The position numbers and the translations under genes were made by a program. The notes beneath the pieces were generated by a model, which had not been told where the DNA came from, did not search any database, and saw only the letters and a program-made list of their open reading frames with translations. Of a stretch of DNA of 64,000 bases, positions 44,870-53,364 are shown in pieces. Source of the DNA: Oceanisphaera sp. IT1-181 (GTDB lineage Bacteria; Pseudomonadota; Gammaproteobacteria; Enterobacterales; Aeromonadaceae); assembly GCF_033807535.1 (NCBI RefSeq), contig NZ_CP136856.1, forward strand, positions 261,001 through 325,000, read 5' to 3'. Within the stretch, counting starts at the first letter, position 1. Each line of letters starts with the position of its first letter.

Positions 44870-45277
44870 TTACATCCAATCGGCCAAGGTGTAGGTTAGC
44901 GTATATTGCGCTCCGACTAGCTCCAGCTCATTGCCGTTATTATTAACGGTCGCGCCCTTACCCAGCGTCTGCAATACAGCGTGCTCTACCTTCTGCTCCG
45001 CCGGTGAACAGGCCATTTGAGTGCTGGCTAACGGATCCGCCACTAAACGGTTACCCTCTAGCGTGGCGCTACCAAAGAAGCGGTTGCAGCCGGCCAAACC
45101 GTTAATGGTGAAGTGCTCGGCAATTTCTAAGTCTGACTTAATCTCAGTGGCAATCGCGACGCCATTGATGGCACTTAAATTCCAGTGATGATGCTGTAAA
45201 TCAGAGTTCACTACCGTAGGTCCGCCACTGCAGGCGGTCAGTAGTAGGGCGCTGGCACTTAATATCGCAATTCTCAT
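44870..45277 (-). CDS. META-domain (HslJ-like) lipoprotein
   Basis: A 135-residue lipoprotein precursor with lipobox LLLTAC (Cys16). The META domain is clear in HHHWNLSAINGV, FTINGLAGCNRFFGSATLEG and STQMACSPAEQKVEHAVLQTL. HslJ in E. coli is a heat-inducible outer-membrane-associated protein linked to novobiocin tolerance. The mechanism is unknown. Confidence 0.9.
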   Translation of the reverse strand: MRIAILSASALLLTACSGGPTVVNSDLQHHHWNLSAINGVAIATEIKSDLEIAEHFTINGLAGCNRFFGSATLEGNRLVADPLASTQMACSPAEQKVEHAVLQTLGKGATVNNNGNELELVGAQYTLTYTLADWM

Positions 45278-45579
45278 AATGGCTCCTTTAATATTATTAT
45301 TATTTACTCGTAGCGAGCATAAAATTCTGCCACTTAAGCGCTCGCCACGGGTGATGTAAGAATAGTGAACAGCAACGGCTGATTTTTCAAGGACAAAGCG
45401 CCGTCATTGGGTGAATAGCCGTGGAAATGGGCCTGAGTGCTGTAAAAGTGGCCGGCGAGTCAGGCGCTAAGATTAGTAGCAGAGTCTAGTATTTGAGCCT
45501 AGTGCTTGAACCGAATATCTGAATCTAGCACCTCAATTTAGCTATTAGCCGTCAACCGCACAACAGGGCAGGAGGAAGC
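45278..45579. other. Gap of about 300 bp, nothing coding
   Basis: It contains a run of loosely repeated phrases of the type AGTCTAGTATTTGAGCC, GTGCTTGAACC and TCTGAATCTAGCACC at 45480-45540. These resemble worn ~14-bp tandem repeats. No gene is supported. Confidence 0.45.
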
Positions 45580-46290
45580 ATGCAGGTGACTATATTGGCG
45601 GGCACAGCCGCCATGCTTAACGAGCATATTAATAGTGCCATCGATAAACGGCGAATTCGTACGCCGCAATTTTGTGATGTTAATGGCTTAGTGGATGACA
45701 CCCAAGTGTCGAGCCAGTTTCACGGTGGCCCAGAGCGTGCGCTGCATTATTATCCGCGGGAGCATTATTCCTATTGGCAAAGCTGGTTTCAGGGCATGGG
45801 CTTGTGTAGTGACGGTAGTAATAACAGTCGTGTTTTGCCACCGCTCACGGCGGGCGGTTTTGGTGAAAATATTTCAGGGATGGGCTTAACAGAAGCGAAT
45901 GTCTGTATTGGTGATATTTACCGATTAGACGAAGCATTAGTGCAAATCAGCCAACCGCGTTCGCCGTGCTATAAGCTTAATGCGCGCTTTGGGTGTGACT
46001 TTTTCTCGGTGCTGGTACAAGCCAATGGTCGCACCGGTTGGTTGCTGCGGGTGTTAGAAACCGGCACCGTTAATCCCGAGGCCACCTTGACGCTGGTAGA
46101 GCGCCCGCATCCCGAGATGTCGGTAAAGCGGGCCGCCGACATTGTTTATAACTTGGCTTACTCGAGCGAGCGTTTGCAGGAGTTGGCAGCAGTAACGGCG
46201 TTATCGCCCAGCTGGCGGCAAAAGGCCATCGATTATTTAGCCGCAGACCAAGTCACCGATTGGCACATGCGTCTACTGGGGCCGGTTTAA
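45580..46290 (+). CDS. MOSC-domain protein (YiiM type)
   Basis: A 236-residue protein. MOSC marks are SSQFHGGPERALHYYPREHY, GGFGENISGMGLTEANVCIGD and QISQPRSPCYKLNARFG with the conserved Cys, followed by a 3-alpha C-terminal region. YiiM in E. coli helps detoxify N-hydroxylated base analogues using a molybdenum cofactor. SD CAGGAGGA precedes the ATG. It is a single-gene unit. Confidence 0.92.
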   Translation: MQVTILAGTAAMLNEHINSAIDKRRIRTPQFCDVNGLVDDTQVSSQFHGGPERALHYYPREHYSYWQSWFQGMGLCSDGSNNSRVLPPLTAGGFGENISGMGLTEANVCIGDIYRLDEALVQISQPRSPCYKLNARFGCDFFSVLVQANGRTGWLLRVLETGTVNPEATLTLVERPHPEMSVKRAADIVYNLAYSSERLQELAAVTALSPSWRQKAIDYLAADQVTDWHMRLLGPV

Positions 46291-46345
46291 ACGTATCGGG
46301 GGTGCAAGACGTGCAGCGTAATCCGCTGCCAAAGTGTGATTTTTC

Positions 46346-46376
46346 TCTTCATGCTTCACCCCTCACTATTCACGTT
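46346..46376. repeat. TTCAC-rich degenerate repeat
   Basis: CTTCATGCTTCACCCCTCACTATTCACG-type sequence, in fewer copies but the same motif as at 7903-7985, 18808-18856 and 19076-19097. It lies between the convergent MOSC and ybcJ genes. Confidence 0.6.
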
Positions 46377-46590
46377 AAGCAGTCACAGCCACTTCTTGCT
46401 TTTGAAAACGCACCACCTGACCTTCAATGATCTTGCAGCGTTTACGCAGTTCCACTTCGCCATCTACCGTAACCAAGCCCACATCGATAACATCTTTTGC
46501 CATGGCGCCGGACTCACACCAGCCCAATACTTTGAGTAAGTTGTGCAGGGGAATAAAGGGATTGCCTTCTAAGCTAAACGTTTCTTTCAT
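46375..46590 (-). CDS. ybcJ: S4-like RNA-binding protein YbcJ
   Basis: A 71-residue protein of the YbcJ family with an S4-type fold: PLHNLLKVLGWCESGAMAKD, VIDVGLVTVDGEVELRKRC, IIEGQVVRFQ. It is a small basic RNA-binding protein, and the ribosomal or RNA target is unknown. The length matches E. coli YbcJ. Confidence 0.93.
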   Translation of the reverse strand: MKETFSLEGNPFIPLHNLLKVLGWCESGAMAKDVIDVGLVTVDGEVELRKRCKIIEGQVVRFQKQEVAVTA

Positions 46591-46978
46591 CGAATTTCAC
46601 CTTACTTATGGGAGTTAACATGCTAGTTGAAAATAGTGTGCATATAGTAACACCGACGATAGGTCTGCTGGCAGAGGCAAGGTAAGAAGATTTGTGTATT
46701 AGATCTTTGTTATTTACCCCTAGATTGGGCATTATTAACAGACTCAGGCTTAACCCTTCTTACCCTCCTGGGCTAAGATGATAGGTTAGCTCAGACTCAT
46801 CACTCGCCCCTTCGGGTGTAGCTGTACTTTGCCGTTACCGTTGCAAGTTTACCCTGCGACGAGTTCAATGTTCGCTAAAGTCGGCTATAGGTCTGGATAC
46901 CACAACCAAGCTGCTGGCAAGCTAGACTCGCTCACGCGGCAGGCTTGTTACATTAGTTATAGAAACACAGAGGTGCTT
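46591..46978. other. Gap of about 390 bp upstream of the aminotransferase
   Basis: No gene. An open frame extends to 46829, but coding homology begins at 46979, where GAGGTG precedes the ATG. A promoter for the aminotransferase is expected here; I cannot place it. Confidence 0.5.
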
Positions 46979-48112
46979 ATGTCCGGATTGTTACCCCATG
47001 TTGATCCAGAAGGTCTGCGGGAATTTTCAGTGGTTTATACCGACCGCGCACTCAACCATATGTCACAACGTTTTCAACAGGTGATGTGTGATATCTCGGG
47101 TGCGTTAAAAGATATTTACCAAGCGGATGCGGTGGCCGTGATCCCCGGCAGTGGCACCTTTGGTATGGAAGCCGTGGCGCGCCAATTTGCGACAGACCAA
47201 GATTGCCTGATTATTCGCAACGGTTGGTTTAGCTATCGCTGGAGCCAAATTTTTGCCGCCGGCCATATTCCTGCCTCAGAAACCGTACTCAAGGCCCGCG
47301 CCATTGAAGATGGGCCACAAGCCGCCTTTGCGCCTGCGCCCATTGAAGAAGTGGTCAACCATATTCGCACCAATAAGCCAGGTGTGGTGATCGCCGCTCA
47401 CGTAGAAACTGCAGCCGGCATGATTTTACCGGATGATTACCTGAAAGCGGTGAGCCAAGCCACCCATGAAGTGGGCGGATTATTTGTGCTGGACTGCATC
47501 GCCTCCGGTGCCACTTGGGTGGATATGAAAGCTTGCGGCGTAGATGTGTTGCTCAGTGCACCACAAAAAGGCTGGAGCAGCTCGCCGTGCTGCGGTTTAG
47601 TGATGCTCAGTGAGCGCGCCCGAGCTCGCGCAGAACAAACCCAAAGCACCAGCTTTGCCTGTGACTTAAAGCAGTGGTTAAAAGTGATGGAAGCCTACGA
47701 ACAAGGCGGTCATGCTTATTACACCACTTTGCCCACCGATGCCTTGGTACAATTTCGCGACACCATTACCGAAATTGCTGGTCTTGGCTTTGCGGAAATG
47801 AAGTTGCGCCAACAGCAATTGGGCGAGCGCGTACGCGCCGCACTGGCCGCGCGTGGCATTAAGAGCTTGGCCGCTGACGGCTTTGCCGCACCGAGTGTGA
47901 TTGTTTGTTACACCCAAGATGCGGCCATTAAAAATGGCAGCAAGTTTGTCGACCAAGGATTGCAAATTGCCGCCGGCGTGCCATTACAGTGCGACGAGCC
48001 TGCGGATTTTCAGACCTTTCGCGTCGGCCTCTTTGGGCTAGAAAAACTGCAAGACGTAGCCGCCACGGTCGCCACCTTTGAACAGGCATTAGATAAAGTG
48101 CTGCAAGCTTAA
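46979..48112 (+). CDS. Class V PLP-dependent aminotransferase (alanine-glyoxylate type)
   Basis: A 377-residue fold-type I aminotransferase of class V. VIPGSGTFGMEAVARQFA, AAHVETAAGMILPDDYL, LFVLDCIASGATWVDMKACGVDVLLSAPQ and the PLP lysine in APQKGWSSSPCCG fit the serine-pyruvate/alanine-glyoxylate/2-aminoethylphosphonate aminotransferase group. YTDRALNHMSQRF near the N-terminus is somewhat different from AGT, so the exact substrate is open. It is closed by a terminator at 48148. Confidence 0.88.
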   Translation: MSGLLPHVDPEGLREFSVVYTDRALNHMSQRFQQVMCDISGALKDIYQADAVAVIPGSGTFGMEAVARQFATDQDCLIIRNGWFSYRWSQIFAAGHIPASETVLKARAIEDGPQAAFAPAPIEEVVNHIRTNKPGVVIAAHVETAAGMILPDDYLKAVSQATHEVGGLFVLDCIASGATWVDMKACGVDVLLSAPQKGWSSSPCCGLVMLSERARARAEQTQSTSFACDLKQWLKVMEAYEQGGHAYYTTLPTDALVQFRDTITEIAGLGFAEMKLRQQQLGERVRAALAARGIKSLAADGFAAPSVIVCYTQDAAIKNGSKFVDQGLQIAAGVPLQCDEPADFQTFRVGLFGLEKLQDVAATVATFEQALDKVLQA

Positions 48113-48147
48113 TTTAACTGAGCGTAGCGTTTGCATCGCACTTAATA

Positions 48148-48182
48148 ACAATCAGGCCACCTTAGGGTGGCCTGATTGTATT
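48148..48182 (+). terminator. Terminator after the aminotransferase gene
   Basis: A perfect 14-bp stem (48148-48161 with 48166-48179) and a 4-nt loop, flanked by ATTT. It lies 36 bp after the stop. Confidence 0.85.
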
Positions 48183-48536
48183 TAGCTGATTTGTTATTCC
48201 ATAGATAGCGAAGCTGTCTATAAGCGGTATTAACAGCGAACTCAGATGGAAGGAGTCGCAGGAGCTGCCGTAACCAACCATCAAATGCCATGGTCAACAA
48301 ACGCTCCTGCCATGTTGACACTCCCACCATCCATGGCGGTCGACGGCATTTGCCGAGCGTCGCAGGATGCAGTTTAGCGCGTTGGTGGAGGCAATTTTGC
48401 GGCTCCTTTGCAAACATGAAGAGACAGTCAGCTTTTACCTAGTAGACAGACTGAGCGCCTAACGCTAGCTGAAAGGATGGGTCTTGGCTAAGATGCAGTT
48501 TCACCTTAATTGATAGGCGCGACTGCGGAGACGGAT
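48183..48536. other. Gap of about 350 bp before efpL
   Basis: No gene with family character. An open frame on the - strand (48142-48417) runs through the terminator and is rejected. The efpL promoter is presumably here. Confidence 0.5.
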
Positions 48537-49106
48537 ATGGCAAAGGCAAGTGAGATCAGAAAAGGCTTGGTTGTTGAGCTTGATGGCAAGTTACTGATGG
48601 TGCGTGATATCGATATGCAAACCCCCAGCGCCCGTGGTGGTGCTACCTTATATAAAATGCGCTTTACCGATTTGAGATCCGGTCATAAAGTAGAAGAGCG
48701 CTTTAAGGGCGACGATCAGCTCACTACCATAGAGCTGCAACGCCGCACCGTGGTGTTGTCTTATGTGGATGGCGAAGAGCATATCTTTATGGATAACGAC
48801 GACTTCAGCCAGTATCCGATTCGCAGCACCGATATCGCGGATGAGCTGTTGTTTCTAGATGAAAGCACCGTTGGCATTCAGGCGTTATTAATCGACGGAC
48901 AGATCATCGGTCTGGAGCCACCGCAAACCGTGGAAATGGAAATCATAGATACGGTGCCCGAGCTTAAAGGGGCTTCCGCCTCGGCGCGCACTAAGCCGGC
49001 CACCTTCGCCACCGGTTTAACCATACAAGTCCCGGAGTACTTGGCAATCGGCGATCGGGTGCGGATTCATACCACAGATAAACGGTATGTGAGTCGCGCC
49101 GATTAA
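48537..49106 (+). CDS. efpL: Elongation factor P-like protein EfpL (YeiP)
   Basis: A 189-residue EF-P paralogue. The KOW-like domain 1 has the acceptor loop PSARGGATLYKMR, where EF-P has a modified Lys and EfpL has an unmodified Arg. OB domains 2 and 3 follow (FMDNDDFSQYPI, GLTIQVPEYLAIGDRVRIHT). EfpL rescues ribosomes stalled at proline and some other motifs. ATG 48537 with GGAG upstream is preferred over 48510. Confidence 0.95.
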   Translation: MAKASEIRKGLVVELDGKLLMVRDIDMQTPSARGGATLYKMRFTDLRSGHKVEERFKGDDQLTTIELQRRTVVLSYVDGEEHIFMDNDDFSQYPIRSTDIADELLFLDESTVGIQALLIDGQIIGLEPPQTVEMEIIDTVPELKGASASARTKPATFATGLTIQVPEYLAIGDRVRIHTTDKRYVSRAD

Positions 49107-49146
49107 GCGTTGTATCCATCGTATAGCTAACAAACAAAGGCGCACC

Positions 49147-50079
49147 ATGGCAAATATTCGGCTGCTGGCCAACTTAAACTGCGATCGGGTCTTGGCATTG
49201 GATGAGCCGCTCATTGCCGGCAGTCGTTTACAGTATCGGGATCAAGGCCGTCGCTTAGGCGGCGGTGCGGCCAACACTGGCATTGGTTTGCTGTGGGCGG
49301 GCCATCAAGCGCGCATTTTATCGCGGGTAGGTAACGACGAAACCGGCGCTTGGTTATTAAAAACGGCCACTGAGCTAGGCTTAGATATTAGCGAGGTGGA
49401 GCAATTTTCGGGCGAAACCGGCGAGCTATTGGTACTTGTGGACGGCGGCGGTGAGCGCACGATTTTGCGCCAACATCGGCGACCTGCGCTACCCAGCAAG
49501 CTACCCAGTTCTATCGTCGATTGTTTATATGTCAATTATGAAGGCGCTGACGCGGCGGCCTATATGGCTGGCATGCTCGATCACACCTTAGTGGTCAGCC
49601 AATATCCGAAAGGTGGGCGCTGGTCACGGCCGTGTCAGATAATGATCGCCTCTTATGCTGACTTGAGTGCCGGCCTAAGTGCTGACCTAAATGCAGACTT
49701 GAGCGCTAATGTTAATGCCAACCTAAATACCGGACTCAGCGGCCATCAAGATAACCTCTGGCACCATGCCCAACAGTTGGCCGGCGACAGCCTGCAATGG
49801 TTGGTCGTTACCCGTGGCGAGCAGGGCGCCGAGGCATTTTCTGCTGAACAGCATATTCAAGTGCCCGCACCTTTGGTCTCGGTGGTGGATGCCACTGGTG
49901 CCGGTGATGCCTTTGCCGGTGGTTTGATCCATGGCTTATTGGAAAAGTTGCCGATGGCCAGCGCACTTAATCAAGCCAGCCAATGGGCGGCGTATGCGTT
50001 ATCGTCAACCAGCTCTATCCCCAGTGAGCGTCTTAAACACTACCTGCATACGCAGGGTGGCATGTTATCTCGGGGCTGA
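49147..50079 (+). CDS. PfkB/ribokinase-family carbohydrate kinase with repeat insert
   Basis: A 310-residue sugar kinase. The N-terminal GGGAANTGIGLLWAGH and C-terminal VVDATGAGDAFAGGLIHGL (catalytic Asp in GAGDAF) are the two PfkB signatures. WLVVTRGEQGAEAF is the ATP-site region. An unusual insert of seven tetrapeptides of the type A-D/N-L-S/N (residues 171-198) comes from a 12-bp tandem repeat at 49657-49740. It lies in the loop before the ATP half. The substrate is unknown. Confidence 0.9.
   Translation: MANIRLLANLNCDRVLALDEPLIAGSRLQYRDQGRRLGGGAANTGIGLLWAGHQARILSRVGNDETGAWLLKTATELGLDISEVEQFSGETGELLVLVDGGGERTILRQHRRPALPSKLPSSIVDCLYVNYEGADAAAYMAGMLDHTLVVSQYPKGGRWSRPCQIMIASYADLSAGLSADLNADLSANVNANLNTGLSGHQDNLWHHAQQLAGDSLQWLVVTRGEQGAEAFSAEQHIQVPAPLVSVVDATGAGDAFAGGLIHGLLEKLPMASALNQASQWAAYALSSTSSIPSERLKHYLHTQGGMLSRG
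49657..49740 (+). repeat. Seven-copy 12-bp in-frame tandem repeat
   Basis: Seven consecutive 12-bp units of the type GCTGACTTGAGT, GCCGGCCTAAGT, GCTGACCTAAAT and so on. Each encodes a four-residue unit Ala-x-Leu/Val-Ser/Asn. Units vary at synonymous sites, so the array is not brand new. Confidence 0.9.
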
Positions 50080-50176
50080 ATGTTGCGGCCTTCGCTGTTA
50101 AGCTAAAGGCCGATAAGCTCCCGAATCACGGATTGAGCGATTACACCTTTAGCGATTACACCTTGAGTAACCAGCC

Positions 50177-50428
50177 TTGAATACCAGCGCCTTAAATAAC
50201 AGTGTCATTATCTCCTTGCTCGGCCAGTGCTGGCGCTGGTCGGTATTCTTAATGTTTCCTTTGCTACTCGTGCTCTACGTGCAGTTTAGCGGCGTGGGCT
50301 TTGCTGACTTCGATAATGGCATTAATCAGCATAAGTGGCTGATTATCTTAATTTACCTGTTATATGTTTTATTGTGGCTGCGCTTTAATCGTCACGTAAA
50401 AGCCCTCCTCGAACAACGCAGGCGCTAA
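50177..50428 (+). CDS. Small two-TM membrane protein upstream of rmuC
   Basis: An 83-residue protein with two hydrophobic helices (WSVFLMFPLLLVLYVQF and KWLIILIYLLYVLLWLRF) and a basic tail. It seems to start at TTG 50177, which is uncertain; an internal ATG near 50252 is possible. Its stop lies 1 nt before the rmuC ATG, which suggests translational coupling. A direct 14-bp repeat (AGCGATTACACCTT) occurs at 50136 and 50151, upstream. I do not recognise the family. Confidence 0.6.
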   Translation: MNTSALNNSVIISLLGQCWRWSVFLMFPLLLVLYVQFSGVGFADFDNGINQHKWLIILIYLLYVLLWLRFNRHVKALLEQRRR

Positions 50429-50429
50429 T

Positions 50430-51812
50430 ATGCTGACATTCCCTTTGATATGGCCTTATCTAGTGGCGGCTAGCAGTTTACTGCTCGGCTGGGGGCTGAC
50501 GCGTTTAAGCTTAGGCACTCGCTTGCAGCTGTTAGCCCAGCAAGTGCAACTATTAGTCCAGCAAGTGCAACAAGGGCAAACCTTGTTGCAGGATAAACAC
50601 CAAGAGCTGCAAGAAACGCGGCAAAAACTGGAGCAGCAACAGCAGTTGGTGTTAAAGATGAATGGCCGGCTCAAAGAATATGAAACCCTGCTGCGCCAAG
50701 AGCGCCAGTGGGCTGCCGACAAGCAAGTGAAGTTTGAAACCAGCGAGGCCCGCGTCGCCCAGCAGTTTGAAAACTTAGCTCAGCGTATTTTCGAGCAAAA
50801 AACTCATAACTTTCGTGAGCTTAACCAGCACAGTTTGGACGGTTTATTGACGCCACTGCGTGAGCAGTTAGACGGCTTTCGCCGTAATATTCAAGAAACC
50901 TACGCGGATGAAAGTCGCCAACGGCACAGCCTTAAATTTGAAATTGAACGCTTAGCCGAGCTGCATCAACAAATGAGTGCCGATACCACTGCGCTCACCC
51001 GCGCTCTAAAAGGTGACAGTAAGCAGCAAGGTAATTGGGGGGAAGTGGTACTGTCGCGCGTATTGTCGGAGTCTGGGCTGCGCGAAGGCCATGAATACAG
51101 CACACAACTCAGCTTAAATAATGCAGAGGGCAAACGCTACCAGCCGGATGTGGTGGTGCATCTCCCCCAAGACAAAGACATTATTATCGACGCCAAAGTT
51201 TCGCTTACCGCTTATGAGCGCTACTACAACGGCGAAGATGCACAGGCGCGCGAGCAAGCCTTGCGCGAGCATGTAAACTCGGTGCGCGGGCATATTCGCG
51301 AGTTAGGCCGCAAAGATTATCAACAGCTACAAGGGGTGCGTACCCTGGATTATGTGCTGATGTTTGTGGCGGTCGAGCCGGCATTTTTGGTGGCGGTAGA
51401 AGCCGAGCCCGGCTTAGTTAAATACGGCTTAGACAATAATATTTTATTGGTCAGCCCCACCAACCTATTGGTGGCACTGCGCACCATAGAAAACCTATGG
51501 CGGGTAGAGCGACAAAATCAAAATGCCCGTAAAATTGCCGAATCGGCGGGTAAAATCTATGAAAAGCTGCGCTCTTTCACCGAAGACATGGAAGCGGTGG
51601 GCCACTCTCTGCATAAGGCGGAAGACAGCTATCAGCGCGCCATGAAGAAACTGAGCAGTGGCCGTGGCAACTTGATTCGCCAAGCGGAAGCCTTTCGTGA
51701 GTTGGGCGTTGAGGTGACTAAGCCCTTGCCGGAGCACTTGCGCGAAGCCGCACGCAGTGAAGACAGCCTACCCGAGAAAGCTGAAAGCATTAAGCTTGCA
51801 GCGAAAAGTTAA
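50430..51812 (+). CDS. rmuC: DNA recombination protein RmuC
   Basis: A 460-residue protein with an N-terminal TM anchor, then a long Gln-rich coiled coil (about 25-130). The RmuC domain, a PD-(D/E)xK-like nuclease fold, follows in GNWGEVVLSRVLSESGLREG, YQPDVVVHLPQDKDIIIDAKVSL and LMFVAVEPAFLVAVEAEP. RmuC limits inversions at short inverted repeats. The C-terminus is charged. It begins right after the small membrane protein stop. Confidence 0.95.
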   Translation: MLTFPLIWPYLVAASSLLLGWGLTRLSLGTRLQLLAQQVQLLVQQVQQGQTLLQDKHQELQETRQKLEQQQQLVLKMNGRLKEYETLLRQERQWAADKQVKFETSEARVAQQFENLAQRIFEQKTHNFRELNQHSLDGLLTPLREQLDGFRRNIQETYADESRQRHSLKFEIERLAELHQQMSADTTALTRALKGDSKQQGNWGEVVLSRVLSESGLREGHEYSTQLSLNNAEGKRYQPDVVVHLPQDKDIIIDAKVSLTAYERYYNGEDAQAREQALREHVNSVRGHIRELGRKDYQQLQGVRTLDYVLMFVAVEPAFLVAVEAEPGLVKYGLDNNILLVSPTNLLVALRTIENLWRVERQNQNARKIAESAGKIYEKLRSFTEDMEAVGHSLHKAEDSYQRAMKKLSSGRGNLIRQAEAFRELGVEVTKPLPEHLREAARSEDSLPEKAESIKLAAKS

Positions 51813-51875
51813 CACCTAACATCCAATCTGCCGCTTTGTTTTTCCAGCTTTCAGCTTAGCGCTTCAGGCACTGTT

Positions 51876-53321
51876 TTAACTCCGCCAAAAGCGCGGGAAG
51901 AACAACACCATCACCGTCATAATTTCTAACCGCCCCATCAGCATGCCGATGGCTAATAACCACTTTGCGCCATCCGGTAAGCTGGAAAAGTTGCCGTTGG
52001 GCCCTATGGTATCGCCGAGGCCAGGGCCTACGTTGGCCACCGCCGTCATGGCGGCCGACAGCGCCACTTGCGGTGGCAATGACAGCAAAGCCAGCATTAA
52101 TGCCAATAGCACTATGGTGGCAAAATAGCCGAAAATAAAAGTGATCAGGGAGCGCACAATATCGTCGCTCACATGGCGGCCGTTATAGCGCTGTCCGACC
52201 ACGGCTCTGGGGTGGATCAGCAAGTAGAGCTGCTTTTTAAAGAGCACCATGCCCACCTGAAAACGGAAAATTTTAAAGCCACCGGCGGTTGAGCCAGAGC
52301 AGGCGCCGCACACCATCAGCAAGCCAAACAACAGCAACGGAAAAGGCCCCCAGCCGCTAAAGTCTTCGAGGCTATAACCCGTGGTGGTGATCACCGAAAT
52401 CAAATTAAATAATCCGATACGAATAGCATCCGGCCAAGCATAGCGACCCGTTAGCCAAAGATAGGCGCTCAACACCAAAGCAGTACCCAACACTAAGACC
52501 AAGAAACCACGCACTTGGGCGTCTTTGATCAGATGCCAATGCTGTTGTTGTAGGCTGTACACCATCAATAAAAATGGCAGGCCGCCAATAAACATAAATA
52601 TGATAGCCACCCAGTGCGCGCCTACCGAAAAATGGTTCATCGATTGATCTGTGGTGGAGTAACCGCCGGTGCTTAAAGTGGTCATGGCATGATTAATGGC
52701 CTCAAACCCGCTCATATCGGAGCCCGCGTAATAGCCGAGCATGCACATGACGGTGAGTATGATGTAGAGCCAGACGATACGCTTAGCCATAGTCGCTGCA
52801 CGGGGCGCACTTTTATCGGACCAGTCTGAAGATTCGGTTTTGAATAGCTTCATGCCGCCGACGTTGAGGTTCGGCAAAATGGCGACTGCTGCTACGATAA
52901 AACCGACGCCTCCTAGCCATTGTAGTAGGGATCGCCACAGCAAAATGGCGCTGGGCTGATGTGCAAGATCCGTTAATACGCTGGAACCGGTGGTGGTCAC
53001 CCCTGACATGGTTTCAAAGAAGGCGTCGGTAAAGCTAATGTGGCTGATAAACACAAACGGCAGGGCGCCGAACACACAAACACACAGCCACACTAGCGTG
53101 GTGAGCAAAAACATCTCTTTCACTCTAAGGTGTACTTTTGCTCCTCGACCGAGCAGCCAGAGGGAGAGTGCCGTGACGTGGGTGAGCAGGGTGGCCAGTA
53201 AAAACTCTTCAAACCCCGCGCCTTGGCCAAATAAGGCCAATAAGGTCGGCAGCCACATAAAGAGGGCTAATTTAGATAATACGGAGCCGAGAATAAAAGC
53301 GAGAGGTCTAGTATTAAACAT
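51876..53321 (-). CDS. trkH: TrkH-type potassium uptake channel
   Basis: A 481-residue inner-membrane K+ translocator with four pore repeats: MSGVTTTGSSVLTD, MTTLSTGGYSTTDQS, ISVITTTGYSLEDFSG and MTAVANVGPGLGDTIG. Each contains the filter glycine. It pairs with TrkA, the gene immediately upstream in the operon (43 bp). This system takes up K+ with high capacity during osmotic adaptation. Confidence 0.96.
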   Translation of the reverse strand: MFNTRPLAFILGSVLSKLALFMWLPTLLALFGQGAGFEEFLLATLLTHVTALSLWLLGRGAKVHLRVKEMFLLTTLVWLCVCVFGALPFVFISHISFTDAFFETMSGVTTTGSSVLTDLAHQPSAILLWRSLLQWLGGVGFIVAAVAILPNLNVGGMKLFKTESSDWSDKSAPRAATMAKRIVWLYIILTVMCMLGYYAGSDMSGFEAINHAMTTLSTGGYSTTDQSMNHFSVGAHWVAIIFMFIGGLPFLLMVYSLQQQHWHLIKDAQVRGFLVLVLGTALVLSAYLWLTGRYAWPDAIRIGLFNLISVITTTGYSLEDFSGWGPFPLLLFGLLMVCGACSGSTAGGFKIFRFQVGMVLFKKQLYLLIHPRAVVGQRYNGRHVSDDIVRSLITFIFGYFATIVLLALMLALLSLPPQVALSAAMTAVANVGPGLGDTIGPNGNFSSLPDGAKWLLAIGMLMGRLEIMTVMVLFFPRFWRS

Positions 53322-53364
53322 CTATACCTCCCGACTGTGGCTTTCGCCAACAATTCCTGTACGA

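Noticed and set aside
48142..48417. 91-residue open frame on the - strand
   Set aside because: It runs through a clear terminator hairpin, has no family features and no SD.
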